Shown here piece by piece: positions 18,870 through 31,359 of a stretch of DNA of 64,000 nucleotides. The first letter of the stretch is position 1; the number at the start of each line of letters is the position of its first letter. The stretch is from Theobroma cacao (taxonomy: Eukaryota > Streptophyta > Magnoliopsida > Malvales > Malvaceae): the NCBI RefSeq assembly GCF_000208745.1, contig NC_030858.1, positions 30,225,234 through 30,289,233 on the forward strand, written 5' to 3'. The position numbers and the translations under genes were made by a program. The notes under the pieces are model-generated. The model made no database searches, was not told the origin of the DNA, and saw nothing but the letters and a program-made list of their open reading frames with translations.

Positions 18870-19901
18870 ATGGCTAAAGTACTTAGCATTGTCATGTTGT
18901 GCTTTCTCCTCATGCTTGTTTTACTAGGAGAAATCCAGGTAAGCTACAATTTCGGACCTTTTTTCTTTATAAACATTTTATCAACTTATCGATTTTTTTT
19001 TTGAACAAGCTAGTGAATATCAAGAGGGTTAATGGGGATTACTTCATTTCTGTTTAAATAATGGGACAGTAAAATGTAGGCAAGTCAAATGCTACATCAA
19101 TTGCAAGCAATTTCATGTGTACTAAGAAAGTGAAACACCCATAATATTTTGTGCTGCAGACACTTAATGTGATTAATCAGAAACGTATTCAATGTTTCCT
19201 GCATTATGCTTTCATTTTAAGCTTATGGGTTTGGTTTTGATTTTCATTACTTGGTTATTTTTCTCACCTAGGCTTCTAGCCCTGCTTCTCAAAAACAACG
19301 GCGAGGCAACCATGCAAACGGAATGGTACTGATGGAACCATACCTGGATTTTTTTACTTCTAATAAATATTTTTCCCCCACAAGCTTTTAACTCTTTTTG
19401 AAATGTAAATTGCAGTATGGTGCCACCCAGGGCAGCCTTCGTCCTCAAGGTGAGTTAAAAGAGTTGTATATTATTTTAATCCTTCTTCCAAAAATCAAAT
19501 TTGTAGAAGAGCAAATAACAAAATCAGGGTTCAAGGTTTTTGGCTTTTTCTATCCCCAGAATGTTTTAAAAAATGGACTTTTCTTGTATTCTTGGAGTTC
19601 CAAGATTCAAACTTGCGCCTTATAACTTAGAATTCTCAAAATCTAATCATTAGGGTGTTGTTATGTCGTGATTCAGGTTTAGAAATGCACTAATTCACGT
19701 TCAATGTTGAAATATGCAGAATGTGGTCCGAGATGCACTACCAGATGCTCTGCTACAGCATACAAGAAGCCATGCATGTTCTTCTGTCAGAAGTGTTGTG
19801 CCAAGTGCCTGTGTGTGCCTCCTGGCACATATGGAAACAAACAATACTGCCCATGCTACAACAACTGGAAGACCAAGAGAGGAGGGCCCAAATGCCCTTA
19901 G
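18870..19901 (+). CDS. GASA/snakin family cysteine-rich secreted peptide
   Basis: Small secreted peptide of the gibberellin-regulated GASA/snakin family; members act in the apoplast in growth control or antimicrobial defence. Four exons join in frame: 18870-18938, 19272-19325, 19416-19449 and 19720-19901, giving 112 residues. Residues 1-23 'MAKVLSIVMLCFLLMLVLLG' plus EIQ form a signal peptide. A short polar, basic spacer (with 'QKQRRGNHANG') leads to the C-terminal GASA domain from 'ECGPRCTTRC' through 'CQKCCAKCLCVPPGTYGNK' and 'YCPCYNNWKTKRGGPKCP'. All 12 conserved cysteines are present with family spacing. The start is the first ATG after a pyrimidine-rich leader and gives a proper signal peptide. 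Which hormone regulates it cannot be read from the sequence. Confidence 0.95.
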
Positions 19902-20613
19902 ATTATTATTCCCATTGTTTCACTGCCCAACTGTCTATGTTAATTTTATCTTGCTCTGTAATCAAAGTGCCTCATGGTTCTTACCTTTCATTAGGCCAAT
20001 GATGCTCAGAAGAAGAAGAAAAAGGAAAAGGGCCAATGATGATACATGTGGTAGTATTTCCTTTTAAAGGAAGTTTGAGCTTTGGATTTAAATTTTGGTA
20101 ATTTGGGCTACGGTAGGTAAAATATGGGCCAAGTCTTCATTTGTGTAACTCAACTAATGGATATGAATTACTAAACAAAAATTCTCTAACAATCTTATAC
20201 TAAATACTATTTCCAGTGAAATTTGGATTATCTTTATTTACTTTCTTCAAAGTAAGGCCAAAATAGCATATAAAATGGGAAGAGTGAAAAAATGGAATAA
20301 CCACTTTACCGACCCAAAGAGGAATTACTATTCCTACCATATTTGATATTCCCACCTCAATTATCCTAATAGCCTAACGGAAATGGAAAAAGAAAAAGAG
20401 AATTTTCAAAAATACCAAAAGAGAAACATATTAAATTTATTACGTAATTAATGTTACTTTTTTTATTTATAGTTAGATAAACAATTAAGAAATAAATAGA
20501 TTTTTTTAAATTAAGAAATAAATAGATTTGATTGTGAAGTTCTTATAACTTATACCCCATGGAAAGTGGACTCAGTAATAATCTTAATTATCCTGAATAT
20601 TAACAAAAGCACA
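19902..20613. other. 3' flank of the GASA gene, AT-rich spacer
   Basis: No gene is recognised. A 27-bp-scale direct duplication around 'ttaagaaataaatagattt' lies at about 20482-20528. Confidence 0.45.
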
Positions 20614-21479
20614 TACAGTAAAATCTCTATAAATTAATACCATTATAAAAATTTATTAATTAATTGAGATATTATTTAATTAAAATATTGAACTTAATAT
20701 ATATATATATATTGTGTATTGTGATTATATGAATTATGAATTATCATTATTCTATATATTTGTTTAACCAAAACAAATTCATGAATATACTTAGTCTTGT
20801 TTAATAGAAGTCATGAATCTATCTATTTTTACAACAAACTAAAATTACATTCGATGTATACTTAATTAGTATACTCATAAACATTAAGTCCAGCAAAAAC
20901 ATCTATTAAAAAAAACATACATGATCACAAATGGTAAAACTATATGAACACAATGGCTTGTCATTTCAAATGTATAAAAAATCAACAATGACAGATACAA
21001 TACGTAAAGCACTGTGTGAATACAATATAGAAAATTTAAATTACACCCAAAATCAATTGCAACAATAGGTGTAAAAAAAGTTTAACTTACAAGTGAGCCA
21101 AGCGACAATATCAAATATGATCAAGAGGTCATTAAAGTATTTATCAGCCAATATCAATTTTCTCTTGCAATACAAGAGCACTACACTGGAGCTTCTTAAT
21201 GCAAAAGTTAGAGATAAAGTCCAAAACAACATCAATTTCAAAAAATAACAAGTAACATCATAGTTATGGTTTACAGAAACCTCCTACTTAAGTTAAGTAT
21301 ATAATTTTTATGTATAATGAGATTATTAATTTTTAAATTAGTGGGACTTTTGTGTTTTTTTTTAAAATGTATTATCTTGTAAATTTAATGAATTATTAAT
21401 TTATCACGTTGGTCTCAAGTCGGGATCGATCAAAAATATTACTTAATTGAAGTTGTTAATTTATCGAGATTTTATTGTA
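20614..21479. mobile_element. TIR element, about 866 bp, superfamily uncertain
   Basis: Inverted ends: the left end reads TACAGTAAAATCTCTATAAA and the reverse complement of the right end reads TACAATAAAATCTCGATAAA, followed by AT-rich subterminal similarity. A TA at each outer edge would fit a TA target duplication (Tc1/mariner-like MITE), but longer duplications are not seen. No transposase is present. A short (TA)n run lies at about 20697-20711. Confidence 0.65.
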
Positions 21480-21617
21480 GTTAAGGATAGATACGAAGGC
21501 GTAATTATAGATAAGGAAAGTTGATACAAGACAGGGATTTTTAACTTATTCCAAGATCTTACATAACCGTCGGCACTGATAATACTTTAGCTAGATACCT
21601 ACAAGAAAAAGTCTTGA

Positions 21618-22681
21618 TTAGCAATTCAATTTGGAACCCAAACATGGTTCTCTCTCATGAGGAAATGACAAATGGGACTGTTCCTTGCTTAACTTTAAGA
21701 ACTCGAAAGGCCATGTACTCTGGTTCCAAGCTGATGTATCTTTGTGGCAAACGGCCAATGCCTTAACTTTTGTGGCATCATTGCCTACCGATGGAACTTT
21801 GTACACTGCTGTTTTATCAAGCGAATGACATAGAAACACTGCATATGGATATTTCATCTTGTGGCAAGCCATCTCTTTTTCTCCCATCATTTCTAACCCC
21901 TTATTAGCAATACTAAACTCTTGGTCTTCTGTTTCTTTAATTTCCATCTCACTTGACAAAGGTTTAATGTTTTTCCCAAACTTTGAAACACTGAAATCAA
22001 CAAAGGACTCTAATGAAGCAAAGTACTTGTCTTCTTTTTCAATTGCCGGTCTCTCACAATTAGCAACTGTTCGTTTCATTACCTTAGCTTCCACTGATTC
22101 GGTTTTCAGTGAGAAGAGCCTTAGGATTCCTGGAAACTTGTCACTTGAGAAGGGCATGGACTCTGCAATTGGACGAGACAAGAATCTAGCCCCGTTCCTT
22201 TCAAAGACATGTGTTAGTTGTCTAATTTTGAAAGTTGACAATTCCGTCATTGATATACAGAATAATTCATCTATAATTAGCTCATCATAAATATTCCAAG
22301 TAGTTATAATTCTCAGACAAGCCTCAATCTAATATGTTTGCAATGAAATATAAGAAGGGATAAGATTTAAAAAATGGAGGACAAGAAAGGAATTGAAATT
22401 CAAAAGAAAATAACCTGCTGGAGCCAGTAAAAGATCTTTCAAGGCAGTTGGCATTGCAGTGTAAGGGAACACAGAGTTCCAGTAAACCTCCACCGGCAGA
22501 GCAGCATGGCTTCCTCCAAATGCGAGCTGAATTTCCATCAATACAAAAATTAGTAAAACAAAAGCGAAAAGCACACAAAAACCAACAGCTTGCTAGAACT
22601 GTTAGTTTGATCTATTTATTTATTCGAGGACTTAACACTTACTTTGAGAAAAATGAGGAGGAGAAAAACATTAAGCTCCAT
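21618..22681 (-). CDS. BURP-domain protein, copy 1 (altered C-terminus)
   Basis: Three exons join in frame: 22681-22643, 22526-22415 and 22270-21618, giving 267 residues. Exon 1 plus the start of exon 2 form the signal peptide ('MELNVFLLLIFLK' then 'LAFGGSHA'). Exon 2 holds the family block 'HAALPVEVYWNSVFP'. Exon 3 holds the BURP domain: 'PFSSDKFPGILRLFSLK', 'CHKMKYPYAVFLCHS' and 'AVCHKDTSAW'. Three of the four CH motifs remain. Compared with copy 4, two single-base deletions (near 21678 and 21716) shift the frame after 'CHKDTSAWN'. The fourth CH and final Trp ('ICHF...VWVPN') survive only in another frame. The aromatic repeat exon seen in the other copies is missing. It is either a truncated protein or a young pseudogene. 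Confidence 0.75.
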
Positions 22682-22953
22682 CCAAGCTAATTAACTTGAT
22701 GCAATTTGTAAAAGGGTTCTTGTGATAAGGAGAGAAAGCGTTGCAAACAAGTAAAAAGATGCAATGGAGGTGACGAAGAGGAAGATCGGAGCAGTTTCTG
22801 AAGTATTGAGTTTAGTGGCAGGTAAAATAGAGTAAGAAGAGAATTAGGAAATAAAAGAGAATTAGAGAGAGAATTTAGAGAGAGAAGCTCTCTAGGGAAG
22901 AATGTGTTGGCTCGAGGGGAGAGAAGAGCCCCCACTAAATAAATTGTGAGGCT

Positions 22954-22963
22954 CTATATATAG
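22954..22963 (-). promoter_or_regulatory. TATA box of BURP copy 1
   Basis: CTATATATAG on the minus strand about 275 bp upstream of the copy 1 ATG, implying a leader of roughly 240 bp. It is a perfect TATA motif in the right orientation; the start site is inferred. Confidence 0.55.
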
Positions 22964-23100
22964 TGCTAAAAGTGGCGGTTACTTAAGAATAGGTTTTAAT
23001 ACGCCTAATGAATGACATTATTATGAAGAACATTAATGTGAGTAACCGTTACTGTAATTAGGTGTAATAAGACTTGTTCTCAAGTAAAAGGTAATAGAAA

Positions 23101-23243
23101 AAAGATACATGTGAAAAGGTATAAGAAAAGAAGCTGTACGTGAACAAGTACAAAAGAAGAAGCTGCACGAGAACAGGTACAAGAGAAGAAGCTGTACATG
23201 AATAGGTACAAGAGAAGAACGTGTATGAGAACAGGTATACGAG
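23101..23243. repeat. 29-bp tandem repeat, about five copies
   Basis: Units of the form 'aagctgtacrtgaacaggta'+caagagaag start at 23131, 23160, 23189 and 23218, with a diverged copy before them. The array makes the Cys/Phe-rich open frames read on the minus strand here artefactual. Confidence 0.85.
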
Positions 23244-23416
23244 AACAAGGTAGAAGGGTGAAACACTTGTATTTCAAGAAAAGGTTAAGAGGAAGACCTT
23301 TTAACTACCTCCATATCTGAGCCACCAAACCAAACTCTTCGGAACATCCTAAGATGAAAGTAATCCATGAATCCTGCCACTTATTCCGAGTTGCTTTCAC
23401 TGTCATCCAAGTGAAG

Positions 23417-23575
23417 TGGTTATTCTATTTGAAGTACTTGTCCTACTTGTATTAGTTGCTCCATATGGAATATTGCTCTACTTATTCTAGTTGTTATACG
23501 TGAAGTAGTGCTTCACTTGTTTTAGTTGTTCTACGTGAAGTAACACTTCATTTGTTTTAGTTGTTCTCTGTATAA
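23417..23575. repeat. 35-bp tandem repeat, about four copies
   Basis: Units beginning 'agttgttctacgtgaagta' recur at 23454, 23489, 23524 and 23559, with a longer diverged copy before them. The array lies 200 bp from the 29-bp array in an otherwise featureless spacer (22970-23876). Confidence 0.8.
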
Positions 23576-23876
23576 TATTATGTTGTAACATAATTCTTTA
23601 GAGAAGAGGTATAAATCAAAATCAAGTATCTACACAATTAAATCTAACCAGAGAGTGTAATAAAGACTTTATAAAGTCAGACAGATTCAAGATGAAATCA
23701 AAGTTTTTGGCTATTAACAAATGCCATGAAATTTCCAAAATGGAATATGCTAATGATTTGGAATGATCGTATGCCTCCAAAACAAGGCTTGCTTAGGGGA
23801 GTGAAATAAGTTATAGTAAATCGTTTGTCATTTTTACATGACTTTTATTTTTTATTCAATTATTGGATTTTCTCTT

Positions 23877-23926
23877 TATAAATTTTAGAAGAATTGTAAA
23901 GGTTGAGAAAATTTCTTGTATTAAGA
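23877..23926 (-). mobile_element. Remnant of a copia LTR end
   Basis: About 50 bp match the inner end of the LTR at 31360-31737 (shared 'gagaaaatttcttgtattaag'-type run of 20 bases or so). It begins TATAAATTTTAG where the other begins TGTAAATTCTAG. It lies where the far end of the 3' LTR of the 27.1-31.7 kb copia element would fall if the 24.6-27.1 kb repeat were removed. Confidence 0.6.
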
Positions 23927-24611
23927 GTTTGTTTGGTCTACCTTTCTTTTTGTTTAAAAGCTCTTATAAAAAATAATAACTTTTAAAGTTAAATTAAAAC
24001 TATTTGTCAAAATAAATTATATATTCTCTAATTTTGGTTAAAATTACTACGAAGGTATTCATGCCATTTTCAATTACCTAATAAATTAAAGCGTAACAAG
24101 TCTGTTTCGAGTTTATATATGATTTCAAATGTTAAAATAAAAAAAATCCATAAAGAAACAAAACAACTTTCAAATTTGTATATTAGTAATAGTATTAGAT
24201 ATTTTGGTCAAGAAGAGAGAAAACCTTTAAATAGTACTTGAATGCAACTTTGAATTTTAGGTATTCTTTTTTTTTTAATCTTTATAAGAATAAAAAAATC
24301 TTAAATTTTACTATTTTGTTTCTGGATGTTTTATTTTTTTTAGTAGTCTTTGTAGAGAGAGAGCTAAAGGGGAGGGAGGTCACGATTTTGTGTTAGATAA
24401 GGGTGATTTGCAGAGGGAGGGAAAGGAGAGGGAGATTGATTGAGAGAGAGGGATATTTCTTTGAAAGCTGGCGTGTTTTTTTTTAAAAAGAGAAAACTCT
24501 TATTTGGACCTTTTTTTTAAGCTTTGTTTTCTAAAATTTTGTTATAAAAAAAACTATTTTTTTAAGAACTTCTCAAAAATCCTATTTGGCTTGACTTTTA
24601 TTTTTAAAAAG
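23927..24611. other. Unassigned spacer
   Basis: AT-rich, with a purine-rich patch at about 24355-24455 and no gene or clear repeat ends. It may be a further nested insertion. Confidence 0.35.
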
Positions 24612-27112
24612 TAGTGTCGTAACGTGTGAGTCCTAGAACCTATTCGAGATCCTAAATTAATTTTAAGTCCGTCGAAAGAACATTAAACTAGTCTATGATT
24701 TTTAGAGTTGGGTTCGAGAGTACTGTTACGCACGAGAAAGAATTAACACCCCGTGACCCTCGTTCTACGAACGGTACCACTTAATTATATGTTATCCTAT
24801 TGGAGCCTTAATTCTTAAATTTATTTCATTATGTTTCCTTAATTATCATTTATTTATTTTATTCTCTATTTTACTAGTTAATTAAAATATTTTATTTGGT
24901 TCTACGGGTGTGACGTGCATATGATGCGTTGTGAAATCCATTGTATAAAATCCAAATAATGTCAGACGAAAACCTTTTACCAAGGATATTTCTCGAATTT
25001 GCCCATCATACTGGTGGGATCCGGGGATATTCTCTCACTTATAAAATTATCCGAGAAACTCGCCTTCGCAAATTTAACTAATAAATCCCATCATCGGGGT
25101 AATCATTTGTGTTTTAACAAAAATAATATTTTTGTGAATGTGAACCTATTATGAGTAGAAGCCTTTTATTAAGGATATTCTCTGAGTCCTTCCATCGTAC
25201 TGGTGGGACCCGGAGGTATCTTTTCATCTCGAGAATTTCTCGAAAAAAACTTGCCTTCGTAAGATTCCCTGAAAACTCCCATCATCTGGACTTATACTTG
25301 TGTACGTAAAATATCCACATGCCATGACATTTAATGATGCAATAGTGATGTGTGATGTGCCTATGAAATTTAATATTTGTTTCTAAACCTGCCTATATCT
25401 TCTTTGTTATTTCTTTAAGATTTACTTTTTACTATTTCTTCTTTATAAGCATGTATATTATGAATTATATTTTTTTATGTTATTTAGGTGTTTATCTACT
25501 TTACTATATAGATCTGCTTTTTACTTAAATTCTATATCCTTTAAGCAAGATATCTTGTTTCATTATTATTTACGTGTATATTTTTAAATCCAACTTCTTC
25601 TTCCTTTTTTTATTATCTATCCTATTCTTTTTTTTAAACCATTATAAATTTATCTTTTATTACTAAATATTTACCTTTTATATTTTAAATGTATTCATTT
25701 TATGAATTTACCATCATTGAATATTTTATTACTCTTTATTTATTTATTAATTGTCATGAGTAATATTATTTCTTTAATACCATATTTATCTTTTGACACT
25801 TTAAGCAAATATTTGTCATTTGTCCTCTTATATTTATTACTATATTTATTTTGTTTATATTTTGACTAATTGAGTATATATAATTTTTTTAATTTATTTA
25901 GAGTTAGAAACATCGAAATTTCAAAATTAAGACCCTCCCATTGTATTGGTGGAGTCTTAATTGAAATCTCGAGCTTAGGAAAATTTATTCAGAATTGCAA
26001 CTCTTCGCATTTCGAATGAACATCCTATCATCGGTATTAAGTTAAATAATCATCCTATTTATATTAGTAATTCTTTATCTTATCCTACTTCCATTCTCTC
26101 TCCCTATTTATACCCATCCCTATTTTATATAAAGCTATCTTCTTCAACCAATTTGATACCTTCATATTTTGTTTCATTACATTTTAATTTTAATTCTTCC
26201 TAATTCATTTTCATTCTCATTTTTTATTTACATAAACTTACATAACTATGTATTTTATAATTATGTCTAACATTTCACCCTTTCCCACGTTTTATATTAA
26301 TTCCTAAACATATTCTATATCTACATATACATTCCTTTTCTATGTATATATTATCAATCTAAATAAATCTATTTCTACCACTAAATATTTACTTTTCCTA
26401 TATTTAATATCTACCTAAATCTATTTTTTTTGTAATTAAATGTTTATTTATTTCCCTATGTTCTTTTTATTCTTGAATCTGTTTTTATAACTAAATAACT
26501 TTTTCTAACTAATTTTATTTTTTTCTATGTAATTAAATATATGTTTTTATTATTTTTCTATCTACTCCAATCTATTTTATATTGCTAAATATTTTATTTT
26601 TATTCTTATCTATTTTCATATTTTCCTATTTTAGTAATTTTTTCCTAATATTTCTAAAATTCATACTACAACATTAATATATTTGGTTTCTACTATTTTA
26701 CTATTATTAACATAAAACTATATTAAGAAAATTTTCTAAAATAAAATCAATCAACACAAATACCCAAAGCACAAACCTAATAAATCAAAGATCTAAAACT
26801 TACCCAAAGCTTGAGCCCAGATTGGCCTAAGGAAGATCGAACTAGTAGGAAGCTCGCAAGCCTACTTCAAGAACTCAACCCCTTTCCTCCGAAACGGCAT
26901 CGTTTCAAGCTTTTTAGTTGCCAAAACGTCCTCACCAAAACGACACTGTTTTATGCTCTAACCTTAAGTATAAGAGCCTTCTTTTCACCTCTTCCCTTCA
27001 TTTTCCCACCTTTTTTCTCTCTCTAGCCGCCGAAGCTCTACCTTCTCTTTAAAAAAAACCAAAAGCCCCAAAATCTTTCCTTTCTTCCTTCTTTCTAATC
27101 GAAAACCCCCTA
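24612..27112 (+). mobile_element. Long LTR-like repeat, copy 1
   Basis: Begins TAGTGTCGTAACGTG and shares long ordered blocks with the reverse complement of 45350-48055. Examples are 'cccatcatactggtg', 'ttatccgagaaactcgcctt' and 'cccatcatcggggt', plus a GC-rich 'aaacgg.(a/g)tcgttt' block near the far end. It has no coding domain. The shared sharp start, lack of genes and about 2.5-kb size suggest a solo LTR or non-autonomous LTR element, probably of a Tat/Ogre-type gypsy lineage; the lineage is an inference. Confidence 0.65.
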
Positions 27113-27425
27113 AATTTTGTCAATACTCTCCTTCAAGATGTGTGTGAATGTTAAGAACATGCATCTTGCTATATAAATTATAAAATTGCCTTGGTTAAAT
27201 TGCCTTTATAAAGATATATGCAATTTGCATTTGTATAAAAATATATTTTGGAATTATAACCCTTTACTGAACCTTGTCTTGGATAAAATGACAGTCTAGC
27301 TCTATATGCTTGGTTTGTTCATGAAAAATAAGATTTTTACATATATGTATGACAAACTAACTATTAGAATGGAGCTCCACAGTTTTGGTACTTTTCATTC
27401 CAAAATCATTGAACAAAAATAATAG

Positions 27426-28225
27426 CTAAATAATTTCATAGCAATCATTGGCCATGGCCCTATACTCTGCTTTAGCTAAACTCCTTGCTATAACATTTTT
27501 CTTTTTAGATTTCCAACTAATCAAAGAATGACCAATGGATACACAAAACCCAAAAACTAACCTTTTTGTATTTGCACAACTAGCCCAATCACTATCTACA
27601 TATGCCTTTAAACAATGTTCTGAATTTGAACTCAATAAATTGCTTTGTCTAAAAGCATTTTTCAAATACTTTAGTACTCTGAAGGCAGCAAACAAAGGTG
27701 TTTAACTGAGCTTTCCATAAATTGTGACAAAACATGTGTGGCATATGCTATATCTAGTCTTGTGAAGGTCAAATATAACAACTTTCCTATTAACTGTCTA
27801 AAAGCTTATTTTAGGCCATATAGAGATTTATGAAGCCTACAAATAGGTTTATAGCCAGTAGGCTACTCCCTCTAAAATTGATAGCCTTATGGTAAATCCA
27901 TGTAGACAACTTCATCAAGACCACCATTTAAGAAAGCATTATTAATATCCAATTGAGACAAAAACCAACACTGCACAACAACTAAAGCAAGGAAGACTCT
28001 CACTATAGTTTGCTTAGCTATAGGACTAAATGTTTCTTGGTAATCAAACCATTCTTTTTGGCTATATCCTTTAGCCACTAACCTTACTTTGAATCTATCA
28101 ATACTGCCATCAACACACATATTTACCTTGTAAACCCATTTACATCCAATTGAGTGAGCACTAGGAGGTAAGTTAACTATGCTCCAAATGCCATTGCTTT
28201 CTAAAGCATCTAACTCAGCTTTCAT
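27426..28225 (-). pseudogene. Copia RT and RNase H with internal deletion
   Basis: 28225-27887 reads the RT start ('[20 protein letters not shown]', '[19 protein letters not shown]'). It then runs through 'CRLHKSLYGLK', hits a stop and jumps directly to 'LIGKLLYLTFTRLDIAYATH'. The middle of RT with the YVDD catalytic centre is deleted. 27695-27426 is RNase H ('YVDSDWASCANTKR', 'SWKSKKKNVIARSLAKAEYR'). Confidence 0.85.
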
Positions 28226-28704
28226 AGTTTCTCTCCAATGATGATGATGTGCAGCTTGATGATAATGTTGAGGTTCCTGTTTATGAGAAAGAGAAACAGT
28301 AAAGGATTTGTGCTATGCTGACAATTGACTAAATGATAGAAAATTAGTAATAGGATGAGCAGTGATAGGTTTAGTTGTTGAAGGTAAGTCACAGTTATAG
28401 GCATTAAGGTATTTAGGAATATGTCAAACTTTTTTACTTTTCCTAAGAACAAGAGAATTAGATTCAGAAACAAAGGAAGTAGAATTATTTCAAGGCTTTG
28501 TTCTGTTAAACTAGAATTGGGACTAGGAATAGAAGCAGTAGTTTCAATATATGAAGAATGTGCAATATTTTCATTAGAACATGATGGTATATTGGATGAA
28601 CAATATTCATTATGAAACAAACTCACAGGTATATGATCAAGATAGGAAGAATTTTAGAAGAAAATATGATTTGGACTAGGATTACCATTATGCACGGAAG
28701 GTGC

Positions 28705-29739
28705 TTATGAAAATTCATTGCAATGTGCAACATGTTGTTTTAAACGAAAAGGGAAAATTTTCTCATAGAAAATTACATTTCTAGATATGATGACTTTGTG
28801 TGCATCAAAATCATATAAGTTATATCCTTTAACACCATTGGTATAACTTATAAACACATATTTCCTAGCTCTAAGTTCTAACTTTTTTCTATGATGAGAC
28901 AAGGTAGAAGCATAACAAAGACTATCAAAAACTTTTAAGTGAGAATAAGAAAGAGGCTTTTGATACAAAATTTCAAATGGAGTCTTGTCATTTAAAATTG
29001 GTGTAGGAATTCTACTTATAATATGAGATACTATTGAAACTGCATCACCCCATAAAGAAGTAGGTAGTGTAAATTGAAATAATAAAGCTTTTGTAATTAG
29101 TAACCAGTGCTGGTGCTTTCTTTCAACTACACCATTTTGTTGAAAGGCCCAAATACAAGACATTTGATGCATTATGCCTTTAAAAAGATAAAAATCATTT
29201 AACTTGAACTTTATATCATGATTAGATCTAATTTGTTTGATAGATACATTGAATTGATTTAAAATCAAATTGAAAAATGAAGGTAGAATAGTTGAAATAT
29301 CAAAGTTGTCTTACAGGAAAAATGCAGGTGAATTTGCTGAAATCATCAATTATTGTGAGGAAATAATGATGTACTTTTGAAGTTGAAATTGAATAAGGAC
29401 CTTAGAGAGTAACATGCTCTAATCTAAATGCAAAAGTAGTGCTTTGTATGTGATTTGGAAAAGGTAATTTTTTCTGTTTAGTAATGGACAGATCTCACAA
29501 TGTAAATTTGCATTACAAGAAACATCATCACATGTCTTTTGAATATCCTTTATTTTTTGAAAAGAAACATGGCCTAACTTGTAATGCCATAGATCAAAAT
29601 CATAAAAAATAGTAGTACAAACCCTTGAATGTTTATGAAAGTTTACAAAATCATTCAAACTGAAACTTCTAAGATATGGTGCATCTTGATAGCTTTGGAT
29701 GAGATATAAGCCCTCAATGACTTTAGCAAGCCCAACCAC
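28705..29739 (-). pseudogene. Copia integrase
   Basis: 29739-29419 is the gag-pre-integrase and zinc-binding region ('LWHYKLGHVSFQKIKDI', 'LHCEICPL'). 29268-28705 is the integrase core and C-terminal part ('QQNGVVERKHQHWL', 'LWGDAVSIVSHIISRIPTP', 'TPFEILYQKPLSYSHLKVF', 'YVFISYTNGVKGYNLYD'). Shifts and stops separate the pieces. Confidence 0.85.
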
Positions 29740-29790
29740 TATCCATAAAAGAAGAGCTTGAATGACATAATAACTATCAGTAAATGCAAG

Positions 29791-31227
29791 TCAATATTGT
29801 TTTGATTTTGTGAGTTGACTCACTGAAATGAGGTTAAAACTGAATGAAGGTTCATAAAGGACATTGGTGCGAGTAAAGGATTCAGATCTCTTAACAGTAC
29901 CTACATGAGTTACATATGCCTTGGCATTATTAAGGAGATGAACAAACATGTTATTAACAATTTTGTAGGAATAAAAACATTTCAAAGAACATGCAATATG
30001 ATTATATTCCCCTTGTATCAACAATTTAAGTTTTGTAATCTAATAGAACATAATTGAATTTGAAAGACTTATGTGGACAAACATTGTCAGCTTTAAGAGA
30101 GTTTAGAATTATACTTGCTACAATGGAGTTAACAAGAGTAGGCTTAGTCCGCTGATCAATTGGTGATTTGGTTAAGTCATCACTATTATCAATATCATCA
30201 CCAATTAAAGCCATTAACTTTTAAGCTTGATTCTTTATATGAGTCATTTGAGATATAAAGTTAACAGTTTCTTCCTTTTTTTCAAGTTGATGAGAACTCA
30301 CAACATATAATACAATAACATTATATGTTGTGAACTTAAAGTAACTAGATGTTTCTTTTGTAAACTTAAAATTCTCAAGAAAACTTATAATACGATAACA
30401 TTCCTCCTTAACATGACCTTTATTACCACAATGACTACAGATCAAATCATTCTTGTTCTTTCCTTTAGTGTCATTAATCACCATCATAACACTTGATTTA
30501 GACAAAGGTTGTGTTACAAACAATTTCCTATTCGATTCAACTTTTAGTACTAGACTATAAGATTTGTCTAGTGTTGGAAGTGGTTCCATAGTGGTGATTT
30601 GTGACCAAAGTGCAAAATAAGATTAATTTAGACCATTCAAGAACCTAAACACATAATCCTTTTGATTCCTTTTAACATATTTATGAAAACATTTCTTGTG
30701 ATAGCTTCGACACTCAAAATGAGGTAATGGACGATAGCTTTTTAGCTTTTCCCAAATAGTATTGAGTTCAGTGAAGTAAGAATCAACTGACTTTGTATCT
30801 TGATTCAGGTTACTCAAAGTATAATGCAAATTACAAATTGTTGTGCCATCAAGTTGTAAAACCTTTGTTTAAAAATCTCTTAAATCTCTGATGCAGAGTT
30901 CATGAAGAAAACATTTGAAGCAATCAGTGGAGTCATGGATTCAAGTAGCCAAGCCACGATCAGATTGTTGCAGCGATTCAGAGTTGGATAAACGCCATCA
31001 GAAGATTTAGGTTCTAGAATTGAACCATTAATAAAACCAACTTTGTTTCAGATAGTGAACACCAACAAGAAAGATATGCTCTAACGAATGTAGTATGTTA
31101 ATCGAAACTTTTGCTGAAATCACTATCGATCCATGATTATCGGTGTGATGAAGATAGTACGAAGATTCTTCAAGATTTGCAGCTTTTGAACTCTCTAAAG
31201 TTGAAGGTCTTGAAGAATCAACCATTC
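29791..31227 (-). pseudogene. Copia gag and protease
   Basis: Gag starts near 31227 ('MVDSSRPSTLESSKAANLEE') and runs through 'LDQDTKSVDSYFTELNTIWE'-like sequence (30623-30829) to a CCHC knuckle 'CSHCGNKGHVKEEC' (30221-30589). Downstream, 30024-29791 ends 'EPSFSFNLISVSQLTKS', the block following the aspartic protease. Several frame breaks are present. Confidence 0.8.
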
Positions 31228-31347
31228 TTTTAAGCGGGAAAAGAATCAATTGAAAGAAAGAAAGAACAAGAAAAGAAACAATGCAAAAATCAGAAAAGAA
31301 AATCAAGATTTACAAAGAAGATTTACAAAGAAACCCTAACCCCTCAA

Positions 31348-31359
31348 CTCTTGATACCA
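31348..31359 (-). other. Copia primer-binding site
   Basis: TGGTATCAAGAG on the minus strand, directly after the LTR end, resembles the TGGTATCAGAGC site complementary to initiator tRNA-Met used by plant copia elements. Confidence 0.75.

Noticed and set aside
19714..20067. Two overlapping frames over the last GASA exon
   Set aside because: Shadow frames; the 12-cysteine frame is the real one.
23033..23277. Cys/Phe-rich minus-strand frames that look like repeated peptides
   Set aside because: They follow the 29-bp tandem repeat; a 29-bp unit shifts frame each copy, so no peptide repeat is maintained.
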